A stretch of 64,000 bases of DNA, from assembly GCA_902594875.1 (NCBI GenBank), contig CACJNU010000002.1:1-64000 (forward strand), written 5' to 3'. Source of the DNA: an uncultured Prochlorococcus sp. GTDB lineage: Bacteria > Cyanobacteriota > Cyanobacteriia > PCC-6307 > Cyanobiaceae. Positions 26,436 through 35,331 of this stretch are shown piece after piece. Both the position numbers and the translations under genes were made by a program. The stretch's first letter is position 1, and each line of letters opens with the position of its first letter. Under the pieces are notes generated by a model that ran no database searches, had not been told where the DNA came from, and saw only the letters and a list, made by a program, of their open reading frames with translations.

Positions 26436-29042
26436 TTGGATCACACACTTGTTATTGTTGAAAGTCCCACCAAAGCAAAAACTATAAAAAAGTTTTTGCC
26501 TTCTAATTATGAAGTTTTAGCTTCAATGGGACACGTAAGAGATCTTCCAAAAGGAGCTGCTGAAATACCTGCTGCGGTTAAAAAGGAAAAATGGTCAAGG
26601 ATAGGAGTTAATACAACAGAAGATTTTGAGCCACTTTATATAGTTCCAAAAGATAAGAAAAAGGTTGTTAAAGAGTTAAAAGATGCATTGAAAGGTGCGA
26701 CCCAGTTGTTACTGGCAACTGATGAAGATAGAGAAGGAGAGAGTATTAGCTGGCATCTCTTGCAAATACTTAAGCCTAAAATACCAACCAAGAGAATGGT
26801 TTTTCATGAAATTACAAAAAAGGCAATTAATAAAGCTTTAGACCAAACAAGAGAAATAGATATGGAACTTGTTCAAGCTCAAGAAACAAGAAGAATCTTG
26901 GACAGGCTTTTTGGATATGAATTATCTCCTTTACTTTGGAAGAAGGTAGCTCCACGATTATCTGCTGGTCGTGTTCAATCAGTTTCTGTAAGACTTCTTG
27001 TTAGGAGAGAGAGAGAAAGAAGATCCTTTAAAAAAGCTAGTTACTGGGGAATTAAAGCTTCACTTCTAAAAGATAATGTTACTTTCGAAACTAAATTATT
27101 TAGTCTAAACGGTAAAAGAATTTCTAATGGTTCCGATTTCGATGAACAGACCGGCAAATTAAAACAAGGAAATAAATCTTTAATAATTGGAGAAGAAAAA
27201 GTAAATGACTTATTGAAGATGTTTTCCACTGAGGATTGGTTAGTCTCAAAAATCGAAAAAAAACCATCTACTCGTAAGCCAGTACCTCCATTTACAACTA
27301 GTACATTGCAACAAGAAGCAAACAGGAAGCTTCGTTTGTCTGCAAGAGAAACAATGAGATGTGCCCAAGGACTATATGAGAGAGGTTTCATAACATATAT
27401 GAGGACTGATTCAGTTCATCTTTCCGAACAAGCCACAAGAGCTGCTAGAGAATGTGTCAGTTCTATGTATGGAAAAGAATATTTATCTAACTCACCAAGA
27501 CAATTTAATTCAACTGCAAGAAATGCTCAAGAAGCACACGAAGCTATTAGGCCAGCAGGTGAGGTATTTAAAACACCTAAGGAAACTAATCTAACTGGTA
27601 GAGACTTATCTCTTTATGATTTAATTTGGAAAAGAACTGTAGCTAGTCAAATGGCGGAAGCTAGGCTAACAATGATTAATGCTGAAATTAGCGTTGGGGA
27701 CGGGTTATTTAAATCGAGCGGGAAAAGTATTGATTTCGCAGGATTTTTCAGAGCTTATGTAGAGGGAAGTGATGACCCAAGTTCATCCCTTGAACAACAA
27801 GAAATTATTCTCCCAAATTTAACAACTGGAACATATCTCGAAGTTACTAATAAGGAATCTACTTTTCATGAAACTAAACCTCCTGCAAGATATACAGAGG
27901 CTGCATTAGTTAAAGTACTTGAAAAAGAAGGGATTGGAAGACCCTCTACCTATGCAAGCATTATTGGGACAATAGTGGATAGAGGTTATGCGAATATATC
28001 CTCCAATAATTTGGCTCCAACGTTTACTGCTTTTGCTGTTACTGCTCTATTAGAAGAACATTTTCCTGAACTTGTTGATACTACATTTACTGCAAAAATG
28101 GAATCTTCATTGGATGAAATATCTTCAGGCAATCTTGAGTGGCTGCCATACCTCGAAACTTTCTATAAAGGTAAAAATGGTTTGGAGGTAAAAGTTCAGA
28201 AAACTGAGGGAGATATTGATGGTAAAGCTTATAGACAAGTTGATTTCGAAGACCTTCCTTGTGTAGTCAGAATAGGTTCCAACGGACCTTGGCTAGAGGG
28301 TACAAAAATTGATGAATCTGGTAATGAAATTCAGGCGAAAGGTAATCTTCCAATGGATATTACTCCTGGAGATTTAGACATAAAGCAAGTCGATCAAATT
28401 TTAAGTGGCCCATCAGATCTTGGAACTGATCCAAAAACTGGGGAAAAAGTCTTTTTAAGATTTGGACCTTATGGACCTTACGTGCAATTGGGAAATAATG
28501 ATCTAGATAAAGCTAAACCAAGAAGAGCTTCATTACCCAAAGAGTTGAAAACTGATGATCTAACTTTAGATGAGGCTCTTGTACTTTTAAGTTTGCCAAG
28601 ATTGTTAGGAGTTCATCCTGAAGGAGGAGTAGTTGAGGCTGATAGAGGAAGATTTGGTCCTTATATCAAATGGATTAAAAATGAAAATGAATCTGAAAAC
28701 AGATCCTTAAAGAAAGAGGATGATGTTTTTACAGTTGATATAAAACGAGCATTAGAAATTCTTGCGATGCCAAAAATGGGTAGAGGTGGTCAAGAGGTAC
28801 TTAAAGATTTTGGAAAACCAAAAGAATTTAAAGAAAAAATCCAAATATTAAATGGAAGATATGGCGTCTATTTAAAATGTGGTAAAACTAATGTTTCTAT
28901 TGCCAAAGATACTGACTTAGAAAAATTCACCATAGATGATGCTGTATCTCTCTTAGAAGAAAAACTAAAAGATAAAAAAGGCTCAATTTTAAAAAAAACG
29001 AAGATAAGTAATAAAAAAAGCAAAAGGAAAACGAAAAGTTAG
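26436..29042 (+). CDS. topA: DNA topoisomerase I (type IA)
   Basis: An 868-aa omega protein that relaxes negative supercoils. The Toprim domain opens LVIVESPTKAKTIKKFLP with ASMGHVRDLP and the metal-binding DEDREGE. The catalytic tyrosine is in RGFITYMRTDSVHLS. The C-terminus has several FGPYVQLG / GRFGPYIKW repeats of the cyanobacterial type rather than zinc fingers and ends in a Lys-rich tail. The start is a TTG (MDHTLVIVES), matching family N-termini. The lipoprotein gene follows after 8 bases. Confidence 0.97.
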   Translation: MDHTLVIVESPTKAKTIKKFLPSNYEVLASMGHVRDLPKGAAEIPAAVKKEKWSRIGVNTTEDFEPLYIVPKDKKKVVKELKDALKGATQLLLATDEDREGESISWHLLQILKPKIPTKRMVFHEITKKAINKALDQTREIDMELVQAQETRRILDRLFGYELSPLLWKKVAPRLSAGRVQSVSVRLLVRRERERRSFKKASYWGIKASLLKDNVTFETKLFSLNGKRISNGSDFDEQTGKLKQGNKSLIIGEEKVNDLLKMFSTEDWLVSKIEKKPSTRKPVPPFTTSTLQQEANRKLRLSARETMRCAQGLYERGFITYMRTDSVHLSEQATRAARECVSSMYGKEYLSNSPRQFNSTARNAQEAHEAIRPAGEVFKTPKETNLTGRDLSLYDLIWKRTVASQMAEARLTMINAEISVGDGLFKSSGKSIDFAGFFRAYVEGSDDPSSSLEQQEIILPNLTTGTYLEVTNKESTFHETKPPARYTEAALVKVLEKEGIGRPSTYASIIGTIVDRGYANISSNNLAPTFTAFAVTALLEEHFPELVDTTFTAKMESSLDEISSGNLEWLPYLETFYKGKNGLEVKVQKTEGDIDGKAYRQVDFEDLPCVVRIGSNGPWLEGTKIDESGNEIQAKGNLPMDITPGDLDIKQVDQILSGPSDLGTDPKTGEKVFLRFGPYGPYVQLGNNDLDKAKPRRASLPKELKTDDLTLDEALVLLSLPRLLGVHPEGGVVEADRGRFGPYIKWIKNENESENRSLKKEDDVFTVDIKRALEILAMPKMGRGGQEVLKDFGKPKEFKEKIQILNGRYGVYLKCGKTNVSIAKDTDLEKFTIDDAVSLLEEKLKDKKGSILKKTKISNKKSKRKTKS

Positions 29043-29050
29043 AAAAAAAT

Positions 29051-29536
29051 ATGATTTTTAAAAAAAAAGAATTTTTTTTATTAATATTTTTATTTTTCTT
29101 ACAATCATGTTCTGGAGGGAGGATTGGAAACTTTCTTGAAAGTAGTTTTAATGATTTAGAAAAAATAAGCAAAGATGAAAATTTACAAAATAATTTAGTA
29201 AATAAAAAAAAATTATCAAAAGAAAATAAAGAGATTAATGATAAAAAAAATAAAAAAATTAAGAAAGTAGAAAAGCCAGAAAATGTTATCGAAAATAAAA
29301 AGGATATTTATTCAGAAAAAATACCAAAACAAAAAAATAAAAAAATTAATAATCTTTCAAAAAAAAGAAAAGTTGAGCTTCAATCCTACAAAATTATATT
29401 TATCTTAAAAGATGTAGATCCAAAAGATCCCACGGAAGAGTTAAGTTCCATATTAAGTAATTCTGAGGTAAATTTTGAAATAGAAAAGATTGAACGTATC
29501 CTAGATTCAAAAAATAAAGATATGAATAAAAATTAA
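29051..29536 (+). CDS. Lysine-rich putative lipoprotein
   Basis: A 161-aa protein with a clear lipoprotein signal: a KKKEF basic start, a hydrophobic core FFLLIFLFFL and the lipobox LQSC, so lipidation at Cys20 by Lgt is expected. The mature part is rich in Lys, Asn and Glu (residues 45-115) and probably disordered; a more ordered C-terminal piece contains YKIIFILKDVDPKDPTEELS. I do not recognise a domain. It follows topA by 8 bases and precedes the DUF2232 gene by 20, all on the same strand. Confidence 0.75.
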   Translation: MIFKKKEFFLLIFLFFLQSCSGGRIGNFLESSFNDLEKISKDENLQNNLVNKKKLSKENKEINDKKNKKIKKVEKPENVIENKKDIYSEKIPKQKNKKINNLSKKRKVELQSYKIIFILKDVDPKDPTEELSSILSNSEVNFEIEKIERILDSKNKDMNKN

Positions 29537-29556
29537 TTAAAAATATTCAACAAAAA

Positions 29557-30195
29557 ATGAAAATTACAACAAAAACTGAAGCATTAAACATTGTAGAGAC
29601 TTCTTATTTAGCATCTCTTTCGTCTTTATTATGGGTTGCGTTATATTATTTGCCAATTGGGGGAGCTTTATTAAGGTTGATTTTACCCCTCCCAATGATC
29701 TTGTTGCACTTGAGAAGAGGAACTAAAACTGCATTGGAAGGACTATTAATACAGTTTCTTCTTTTATTCATAATTATGGGTCCTGTTAGAGGAACTTTAT
29801 TTTTATTTCCTTACGGGATCTTGGCCTTTTGGTTGGGCTGGTGTTGGTTTAGAGAAAAAAGTTGGAGATTTAGTCTAACTGTAGGAGTTATTATTGGAAC
29901 TCTTGGCTTTTTCCTAAGAGTAATAGCGTTATCTACATTGGTTGGTGATAATCTTTGGGTGTTAATTACTAGAGCAAGTTATGGTCTACTAGAAAAGCTC
30001 ATTGGATTATTAAATTTACCTTTTCCCCCCTCAATTTTAAGTATCCAATTAGGTGCAATTTTCTTAATAATTTTTCAAGAAATAGTTTATGTTTTAACTG
30101 TACATGTAGTTGCATATGCTCTGTTTCCAAGATTTAAATTAAATATCCCAGAGCCTCCAAGATTGTTAAATAGCCTAGTCGATTTAAATAATTGA
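29557..30195 (+). CDS. DUF2232 polytopic membrane protein
   Basis: A 212-aa membrane protein with five to six TM helices. It contains IVETSYLASLSSLLWVALYYLP near the N-terminus (residues 12-33) and then LPLPMILLHLRRGTKTAL and IMGPVRGTLFLFPYG. These are typical of cyanobacterial DUF2232/ECF-S-like proteins. The fold resembles substrate-binding components of vitamin importers, but the cargo is unknown. Its stop is 11 bases before the preferred start of the CobT-like gene, so a role linked to cobalamin or its precursors is a speculative possibility. Confidence 0.8.
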   Translation: MKITTKTEALNIVETSYLASLSSLLWVALYYLPIGGALLRLILPLPMILLHLRRGTKTALEGLLIQFLLLFIIMGPVRGTLFLFPYGILAFWLGWCWFREKSWRFSLTVGVIIGTLGFFLRVIALSTLVGDNLWVLITRASYGLLEKLIGLLNLPFPPSILSIQLGAIFLIIFQEIVYVLTVHVVAYALFPRFKLNIPEPPRLLNSLVDLNN

Positions 30196-30206
30196 AAAAA
30201 GTAAAT

Positions 30207-31364
30207 ATGTTTAGTATGGAATTAGGGATAAATTTTTTTGGTAATGAATCTAATAAAAAAAGACAATTTAATAAGATAGAAATTCTGAAAAAGAATATTA
30301 ATAACTTTAAAATATTTCTTGTAATTGCAGGCACTAATACATCTCAAATTTCAGGAATTTCCGCTGCAGGCATTAATGCAAAATCAAGGAGGACAACTGC
30401 GCTCGCAGATGCTGAGTTTTTGCTTGAGGGTGCTTCAAAAGATCATAAATATAAATTGCCTCTTCTCAATGCAGGAGTGACTCCGGCCCTAATCAGTCAT
30501 GTTTGTACAAAGCTTATAAATATTTGTCCAGTTATTATTCCTCTGGGAATAGGAGCAAAGCCTTATTTCAATCATTGTGTTGTAGAAGATAGAGATTTAG
30601 GACCATCAAATTGTCTTACTACTGGTAAATCAATGACAAAAGAGAGAGTTTTAAATCTCTATGAAAAAGGTCTTACTATAGGAAAATCCTTAAAACAACC
30701 AGTTTTAATTTCTGAATCTGTACCTGGGGGTACAACAACAGCTCAGGCAGTAATGGAAGCTTTTGGGTTGGAGGTGTCAAATTTAGTAGGAAGTAGTTTA
30801 TTCAAAGCTCCAAGAGAACTGAGAAGACAAGTAGTTAAAAAAGGACTTTTCAATGCAAATTTTAAGCCTGATTTCGACTCTTTTGATGTTGTCGCGGCGG
30901 TAGGTGATCCTTTCCAAGCTTTTTCAATGGGTCTACTAATTGGTGCTAGGTTAGCAAAACAAACTGTAATATTGTCTGGCGGAAGTCAGATGTTAGCGGT
31001 CATTTTGCTTGTATTAGAATTCTTAGATAGAAAAAATAAAGATGAATTTATTGAAGATGTTTTTATTGCAACAACTGGGTGGCTTGTGAAAGATAATTCT
31101 CTAAATGATTTAGTGAATCTAATTAATGAAAAATATGATGTCAAATTATTAGGTTTAGCAAGTCCTTTAAATTTCAAATCTTCAAAATATAAAGAATTGA
31201 AGGATTATGAATTAGGTCATGTAAAAGAAGGTGTAGGTGCTGGTGGAATATCGTTGCTTGCTTTCTTAAATGGATTTAAAAATGAAGAAATAGTGTCCTT
31301 GTGTCAACAAAATCTGGAAATGATGAAGGGATTAGGTCAAATTTGTCTAGAGAAGGATTGCTGA
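30207..31364 (+). CDS. UPF0284 protein, CobT-like (nicotinate-nucleotide:DMB phosphoribosyltransferase family)
   Basis: A 385-aa protein. Features include IAGTNTSQISGISAAGINA, GVTPALISHV, ESVPGGTTTAQAVMEAFG and VAAVGDPFQAFSMG, the pattern of the UPF0284/TIGR00303 relatives of CobT. CobT activates the lower ligand in cobalamin assembly; marine picocyanobacteria make pseudocobalamin, so the base used may be adenine. I take ATG 30207 (MFSMELGINFFG); a TTG at 30192 would overlap the DUF2232 stop. The PotD-like gene begins immediately after the stop codon. Confidence 0.88.
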   Translation: MFSMELGINFFGNESNKKRQFNKIEILKKNINNFKIFLVIAGTNTSQISGISAAGINAKSRRTTALADAEFLLEGASKDHKYKLPLLNAGVTPALISHVCTKLINICPVIIPLGIGAKPYFNHCVVEDRDLGPSNCLTTGKSMTKERVLNLYEKGLTIGKSLKQPVLISESVPGGTTTAQAVMEAFGLEVSNLVGSSLFKAPRELRRQVVKKGLFNANFKPDFDSFDVVAAVGDPFQAFSMGLLIGARLAKQTVILSGGSQMLAVILLVLEFLDRKNKDEFIEDVFIATTGWLVKDNSLNDLVNLINEKYDVKLLGLASPLNFKSSKYKELKDYELGHVKEGVGAGGISLLAFLNGFKNEEIVSLCQQNLEMMKGLGQICLEKDC

Positions 31365-32363
31365 ATGTTTTCAAAATTTGTAAACAGAAGAGAATTTTTA
31401 GATTATGGTAAGCTTTCGCTTTTATTCTTCTTAAACTCTTGCAGTAATCTTCCTAATAAAGTAAAAATTGCATTACAAAGTTCTTTTTATCCAGAATCTT
31501 TTAAAGATACGATTCCAAAAGATTGGAAGCAGGAAAAAATTAATTTTGAAAATATTCGGCTACAAAAAAATAGAAACAAAATTTTCAATTCTGACTTTAC
31601 TTTAATTAATGATGGATGGATTACTAGTATAGATTTTGCAGAATTTGAAAAAATAAATGAAAATGCACTGATCGAAAATTTGGATAAGAGATCGATAGAT
31701 TTTTTGGGAAGTTTTAATCAAAATCAGAGAAATAAATTATTTCCTATTGGGGTAGTACCTTATACAATTATCATTAAAAATAATAAAGAATTAGTAAATA
31801 CCGCCAGTACTTCTTGGGATTTTCTTCTTTCTAAAAAATTAACCGGGAAAATCATTTTTCCACAAAGTCCCAGAATAATATTATCCATTGCTCAAAAAAT
31901 TAATTCATCTAATTCTTTAAAAAAACTCAATAGCCAAGCAATGTTATTTGATGACAAAAATACTCTCAATTGGTTGATTAATTCTGATGCTAGTGTCGCA
32001 ATAGCTCCTTATAGTCTCTGCTCAAAATATTTAAAAATAGATCCCAGGCTTTCTTTAGTTTTCCCAAGCCAAGGAGTACCTTTAATGTGGCATTTTCTAA
32101 TTAGTCGATCAAATCTTAAAAATGCAATATTAATTAAATGGATTAAATCTTTAGAAAATAAATCGATAGTAGATAAATTAGTCAGCCAGGGTTGGTACCT
32201 GCCATTTAATAGTGATTATTCTCAAAGTAAATATAAATCTGAATTGGTTTCCATTTCAGGCCCATCTGAAAAATGTTGGAAAAATAGTTGGTCTTTCCCT
32301 GTCCTATCAAATGAACAAAAAATTAATTTTAAAAATTTCTGGGATGAGTCTTTAACCCCATAA
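31365..32363 (+). CDS. Substrate-binding lipoprotein, PotD/spermidine-putrescine-like, Tat-type signal
   Basis: A 332-aa extracytoplasmic binding-protein-like sequence. The N-terminus carries NRREFLDYGKL, a twin-arginine-type motif, a short hydrophobic core and the lipobox LNSC, suggesting Tat export and lipidation. The body shows the type 2 periplasmic-binding pattern (IGVVPYTIIIKNNKE, GKIIFPQSPR, VPLMWHFLISR) seen in PotD-like proteins of cyanobacteria. No ATPase or permease is adjacent, and the ligand is unknown. It begins directly after the previous stop and overlaps the end of the convergent oxidoreductase gene by 12 bases. Confidence 0.75.
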   Translation: MFSKFVNRREFLDYGKLSLLFFLNSCSNLPNKVKIALQSSFYPESFKDTIPKDWKQEKINFENIRLQKNRNKIFNSDFTLINDGWITSIDFAEFEKINENALIENLDKRSIDFLGSFNQNQRNKLFPIGVVPYTIIIKNNKELVNTASTSWDFLLSKKLTGKIIFPQSPRIILSIAQKINSSNSLKKLNSQAMLFDDKNTLNWLINSDASVAIAPYSLCSKYLKIDPRLSLVFPSQGVPLMWHFLISRSNLKNAILIKWIKSLENKSIVDKLVSQGWYLPFNSDYSQSKYKSELVSISGPSEKCWKNSWSFPVLSNEQKINFKNFWDESLTP

Positions 32364-33494
32364 TCTTTTTGTCGGAGTTTCAATTAACAAGTTATGGGTT
32401 TGCTTTAATAAATTTGGTATATCTAATTGACTAGGACATTTAGGAACACATTCATTGCATTCTTGACAATATGAGGCATTTCTTTCTTCCCACCAGTGGC
32501 CAGCTTTTCCTATTAAGTTGTATCTTTCTTTTGAAAATTCTAATTGGCCATAACCAATAGATATATTCCTTAAACGAAGTATTTCTGGAATAGGTATTTC
32601 ATTTGGACATGGAAGACAACATCTGCATTGTTCACATTTGGTTGAATGTAATCTTTTATTAGCAACTTCCTCAATTTTATTCAAGGCCCTTTTCTCAAGG
32701 TTTGTAAGCTTCTCGAATGAGTTTCTAAGTTTATACGCAAACTCAAAATCTTTCTTGTTTGTCGCCCCCAAGGACAAAGTTGTAATACCTTTTGCTAGCA
32801 GAAATCGATAAGCTAATTCTAATGGATGAAAAGGCTTAGAGGCCTCTAACAAAATATCACTTGGAGAATATAATCTACCGCCTTTATCAGCAGGTGATAT
32901 TGCTAAAACTCCCATACCTTTTTTTATAGCCTCCTCTGCCAAAGCAATCTTAGATTGATCTAAATAATGCAAATGAAGACTACAAAAACTAAAAGCTTGA
33001 CAGTTAATTGCATCTCTAATTAGTGAATAACTTCCGTGAGAACTAAACCCAACTTGATCAACTAGTTCCTTCTCAAGTATCCATGATATGAATTTCTTAC
33101 CCTCTCCAGCAATAACCCAATCTAGATGTTGTTTTAAGTTGAGTCCGTGAATTGCAACATTATTAATTTTCTCGCGATTTAAATTTTTAAGAGACTTTTT
33201 AAAATTATTTTTTAAAAAGTCAAAATCACCCTTTGGTAAAACTTTGGAAGTAATCACCCAACTTTTTTCTTTAATATTCTCTTCTTTTGCTAGTTTCTTT
33301 ATTGAATTTCCAATAAGTGATTCAGCATCACCATATGAAGGTGCTGTTTCTATGTGGTTAATTCCTACATAATATGCATCTTTTATTATGCTATACATTT
33401 TTTCGAGACTTTCAGTTGCTCGCATTGTCCCTAAAGTGAATAAGCTCACTTTCGCCCCTCTACCAAATGATCTTTTTTGTGAATTAATAATCAT
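32352..33494 (-). CDS. Aldo/keto reductase with C-terminal ferredoxin-type Fe-S motifs
   Basis: A 380-aa protein. The N-terminal two-thirds is an aldo/keto reductase barrel (GTMRATESLEKMYSII, HIETAPSYGDAESLIG, VGFSSHGSY). The C-terminus adds two four-cysteine sets, CEQCRCCLPCP near 290 and CQECNECVPKCP near 345, expected to hold two 4Fe-4S clusters. This fusion is known in cyanobacteria and anaerobes; electrons may pass from ferredoxin instead of NADPH. The substrate is unknown. The final 12 bases overlap the PotD-like gene on the other strand. Confidence 0.9.
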   Translation of the reverse strand: MIINSQKRSFGRGAKVSLFTLGTMRATESLEKMYSIIKDAYYVGINHIETAPSYGDAESLIGNSIKKLAKEENIKEKSWVITSKVLPKGDFDFLKNNFKKSLKNLNREKINNVAIHGLNLKQHLDWVIAGEGKKFISWILEKELVDQVGFSSHGSYSLIRDAINCQAFSFCSLHLHYLDQSKIALAEEAIKKGMGVLAISPADKGGRLYSPSDILLEASKPFHPLELAYRFLLAKGITTLSLGATNKKDFEFAYKLRNSFEKLTNLEKRALNKIEEVANKRLHSTKCEQCRCCLPCPNEIPIPEILRLRNISIGYGQLEFSKERYNLIGKAGHWWEERNASYCQECNECVPKCPSQLDIPNLLKQTHNLLIETPTKRLWG

Positions 33495-33606
33495 CTAAAT
33501 ATGATCAATTTATTTTTATTTACTCTTTAATTTATTTATAGTTGATAATCATTTAAAGTAAATTAAGGTAAATACAAAATTTTGCAAAAAAAATTTTCTT
33601 AAATCT

Positions 33607-34260
33607 ATGTTCACAGGCATAATTCAATCAATTGGAAAACTTAAACAAGAAAAAAATATTTTAGAAATTGAAATTCTAGATAATTTATTTGATATGGCAA
33701 TTGGCGACAGCATAGCCGTTGATGGAATTTGTTTGACAGTTAAAGAGATTTTTCAAAATAAATTTACTGTTGATGTGAGTGAGGAAACATTAAAAAAAAC
33801 AACCTTAGGAGTAAAGTCGAACCTCAATCAGATTGTTAATTTAGAGCCTGCTCTTAGAGTGTCTGACCGTTTGGGAGGGCATATAGTCAGTGGGCATGTT
33901 GATGGCCTAGGAACTGTTGAGAATATAGAAAAATTAGATAAATCCTGGCTTTTATCTATAAAGTGGAAAAATAATAAATTTTCGAAATATGTAGTTAATA
34001 AAGGCAGTATTTGTGTAAATGGTATAAGTCTTACAATTGCAAAATATAAGCAGGAAGGAGAAATTTTTACTATCGCGATAATTCCTCATACTTGGCATAA
34101 CACAAATCTGAATAAATTAAATGTCGGTGACAGCGTAAACCTTGAGGCAGATGCACTAATTAAATATCTAGAGAAATTACTTTTATTTAATAAAAATAGC
34201 AATCAAGATTTATCTTCAAACAATATTTCTTCGGAATGGCTTAAAGAAAACGGTTGGTAA
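33607..34260 (+). CDS. ribE: Riboflavin synthase alpha subunit
   Basis: A 217-aa protein with the duplicated lumazine-binding barrel. The first copy starts MFTGIIQSIGKL and includes AVDGICLTV; the second includes GGHIVSGHVDGLG, CVNGISLTI and IIPHTWHNTNL. It dismutates two 6,7-dimethyl-8-ribityllumazine molecules into riboflavin. The length matches the family. It stands alone between the oxidoreductase and cyAbrB genes; no FMN riboswitch is visible in the 112 bases upstream. Confidence 0.95.
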   Translation: MFTGIIQSIGKLKQEKNILEIEILDNLFDMAIGDSIAVDGICLTVKEIFQNKFTVDVSEETLKKTTLGVKSNLNQIVNLEPALRVSDRLGGHIVSGHVDGLGTVENIEKLDKSWLLSIKWKNNKFSKYVVNKGSICVNGISLTIAKYKQEGEIFTIAIIPHTWHNTNLNKLNVGDSVNLEADALIKYLEKLLLFNKNSNQDLSSNNISSEWLKENGW

Positions 34261-34270
34261 AATATATTTT

Positions 34271-34624
34271 TTAATTTAATGGAATCAGATAAATTATTTT
34301 TGACTCTTTTTTAAGATCGATTTTAAATTCCTGACCGGGTTCTAGTCCTAATTTTTTGGTGTAAGCATGACCAATTAATAGGTTCCCATTGCCATGAACT
34401 TTAGTTTTGAATTCTGTCTGTCTGCCTCTTGAAGCTCTACTACCATTTTTCCCCTGACGACCATTTCCTATTTTGTAACCCTTAGCTTCGATAAGCGCCC
34501 TATAAAAACTTTTTCTTAAGATTCTTCCGCTAGGACCAACGTAACCACAACCTTTTGCTATCTCATCTTCAGATTTTTTACTTAATAATTTTGCTTTTTC
34601 AAGAAGTTCTTTTCCTTCTAGCAT
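34271..34624 (-). CDS. cyAbrB-type transcriptional regulator
   Basis: A 117-aa cyanobacterial AbrB-like protein. It has an N-terminal helical region LLEKAKLLSKKSEDEIAKGCGY, a central basic GYKIGNGRQGKNG, and a C-terminal AbrB swapped-hairpin-like domain NLLIGHAYTKKLGLEPG and IIYLIPL. cyAbrB proteins bind DNA and adjust carbon and nitrogen gene expression in other cyanobacteria. It lies next to the ctaE end of the cytochrome oxidase cluster on the same strand, with about 100 bases between, so regulation of that cluster is possible but not shown. Confidence 0.88.
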   Translation of the reverse strand: MLEGKELLEKAKLLSKKSEDEIAKGCGYVGPSGRILRKSFYRALIEAKGYKIGNGRQGKNGSRASRGRQTEFKTKVHGNGNLLIGHAYTKKLGLEPGQEFKIDLKKESKIIYLIPLN

Positions 34625-34722
34625 TATCTGAAAAATTCCTAACTATATATTCTTACTAAAAAGGAGAAGTGTGGCAATATAAATTAATAAAAAATATATT
34701 TAATTTTTTTAAATTTAGTTTT

Positions 34723-35325
34723 TTATAAAAGATACAAAATAATAAATAAAATAACCCATATTCCATCTACAAAATGCCAGTACAATTCAACAGCCTCCAA
34801 TGGAAACATATTTTGACTAGTTAATCTTCCGCCATTGATTCGCGATTGCCAAGCAATAATTAAAATCATTAAAGTGCCTAAAGTGACATGTAATCCATGA
34901 AAACCAGTAAGAGCGTAAAAAGTACTTGCAAATAAATTATCGGTTAAACCAAAAGGTAAATGAAAATATTCAAATAATTGACATATTAAAAATATAATTC
35001 CAAGAAAAGCAGTAAAACATAACCATTTTTGGGAATCAGCGTTTTTGTCTTTTAAAAGTGCTTTGCCTGCTTTATGGAAAGTTGCACTACTAACAAGTAA
35101 CAAAATTGTATTGAGTGTAGGTATTGGAAGTTCTAATTCATAAATAGCACCATCAGGTAATGGATTTACTGCTTTATAAGTTAAATAAGCAGCAAAGAAT
35201 CCAGCAAAAGTCATCCCGTCCGCAATTAGGAAAGTTATAAGACCAAACATTCTGAAGTCTTCATGTGTTTCATTAACTTCAGAATTATTTTTTTGAATTT
35301 CTTTTGAGCTATCTAGTGTTGTCAT
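34723..35325 (-). CDS. ctaE: Cytochrome c oxidase subunit III
   Basis: A 200-aa, five-TM subunit of the aa3-type oxidase. FLIADGMTFAGFFAAYLTY opens the bundle. The segments ALTGFHGLHVTLGTLMILI and ELYWHFVDGIWVILFIILYLL (residues 180-200) are characteristic. It stabilises subunit I and its proton uptake. Its start lies six bases after the ctaD stop, so ctaC-ctaD-ctaE form one operon read on the minus strand. Confidence 0.95.
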   Translation of the reverse strand: MTTLDSSKEIQKNNSEVNETHEDFRMFGLITFLIADGMTFAGFFAAYLTYKAVNPLPDGAIYELELPIPTLNTILLLVSSATFHKAGKALLKDKNADSQKWLCFTAFLGIIFLICQLFEYFHLPFGLTDNLFASTFYALTGFHGLHVTLGTLMILIIAWQSRINGGRLTSQNMFPLEAVELYWHFVDGIWVILFIILYLL

Positions 35326-35331
35326 GTGTTT

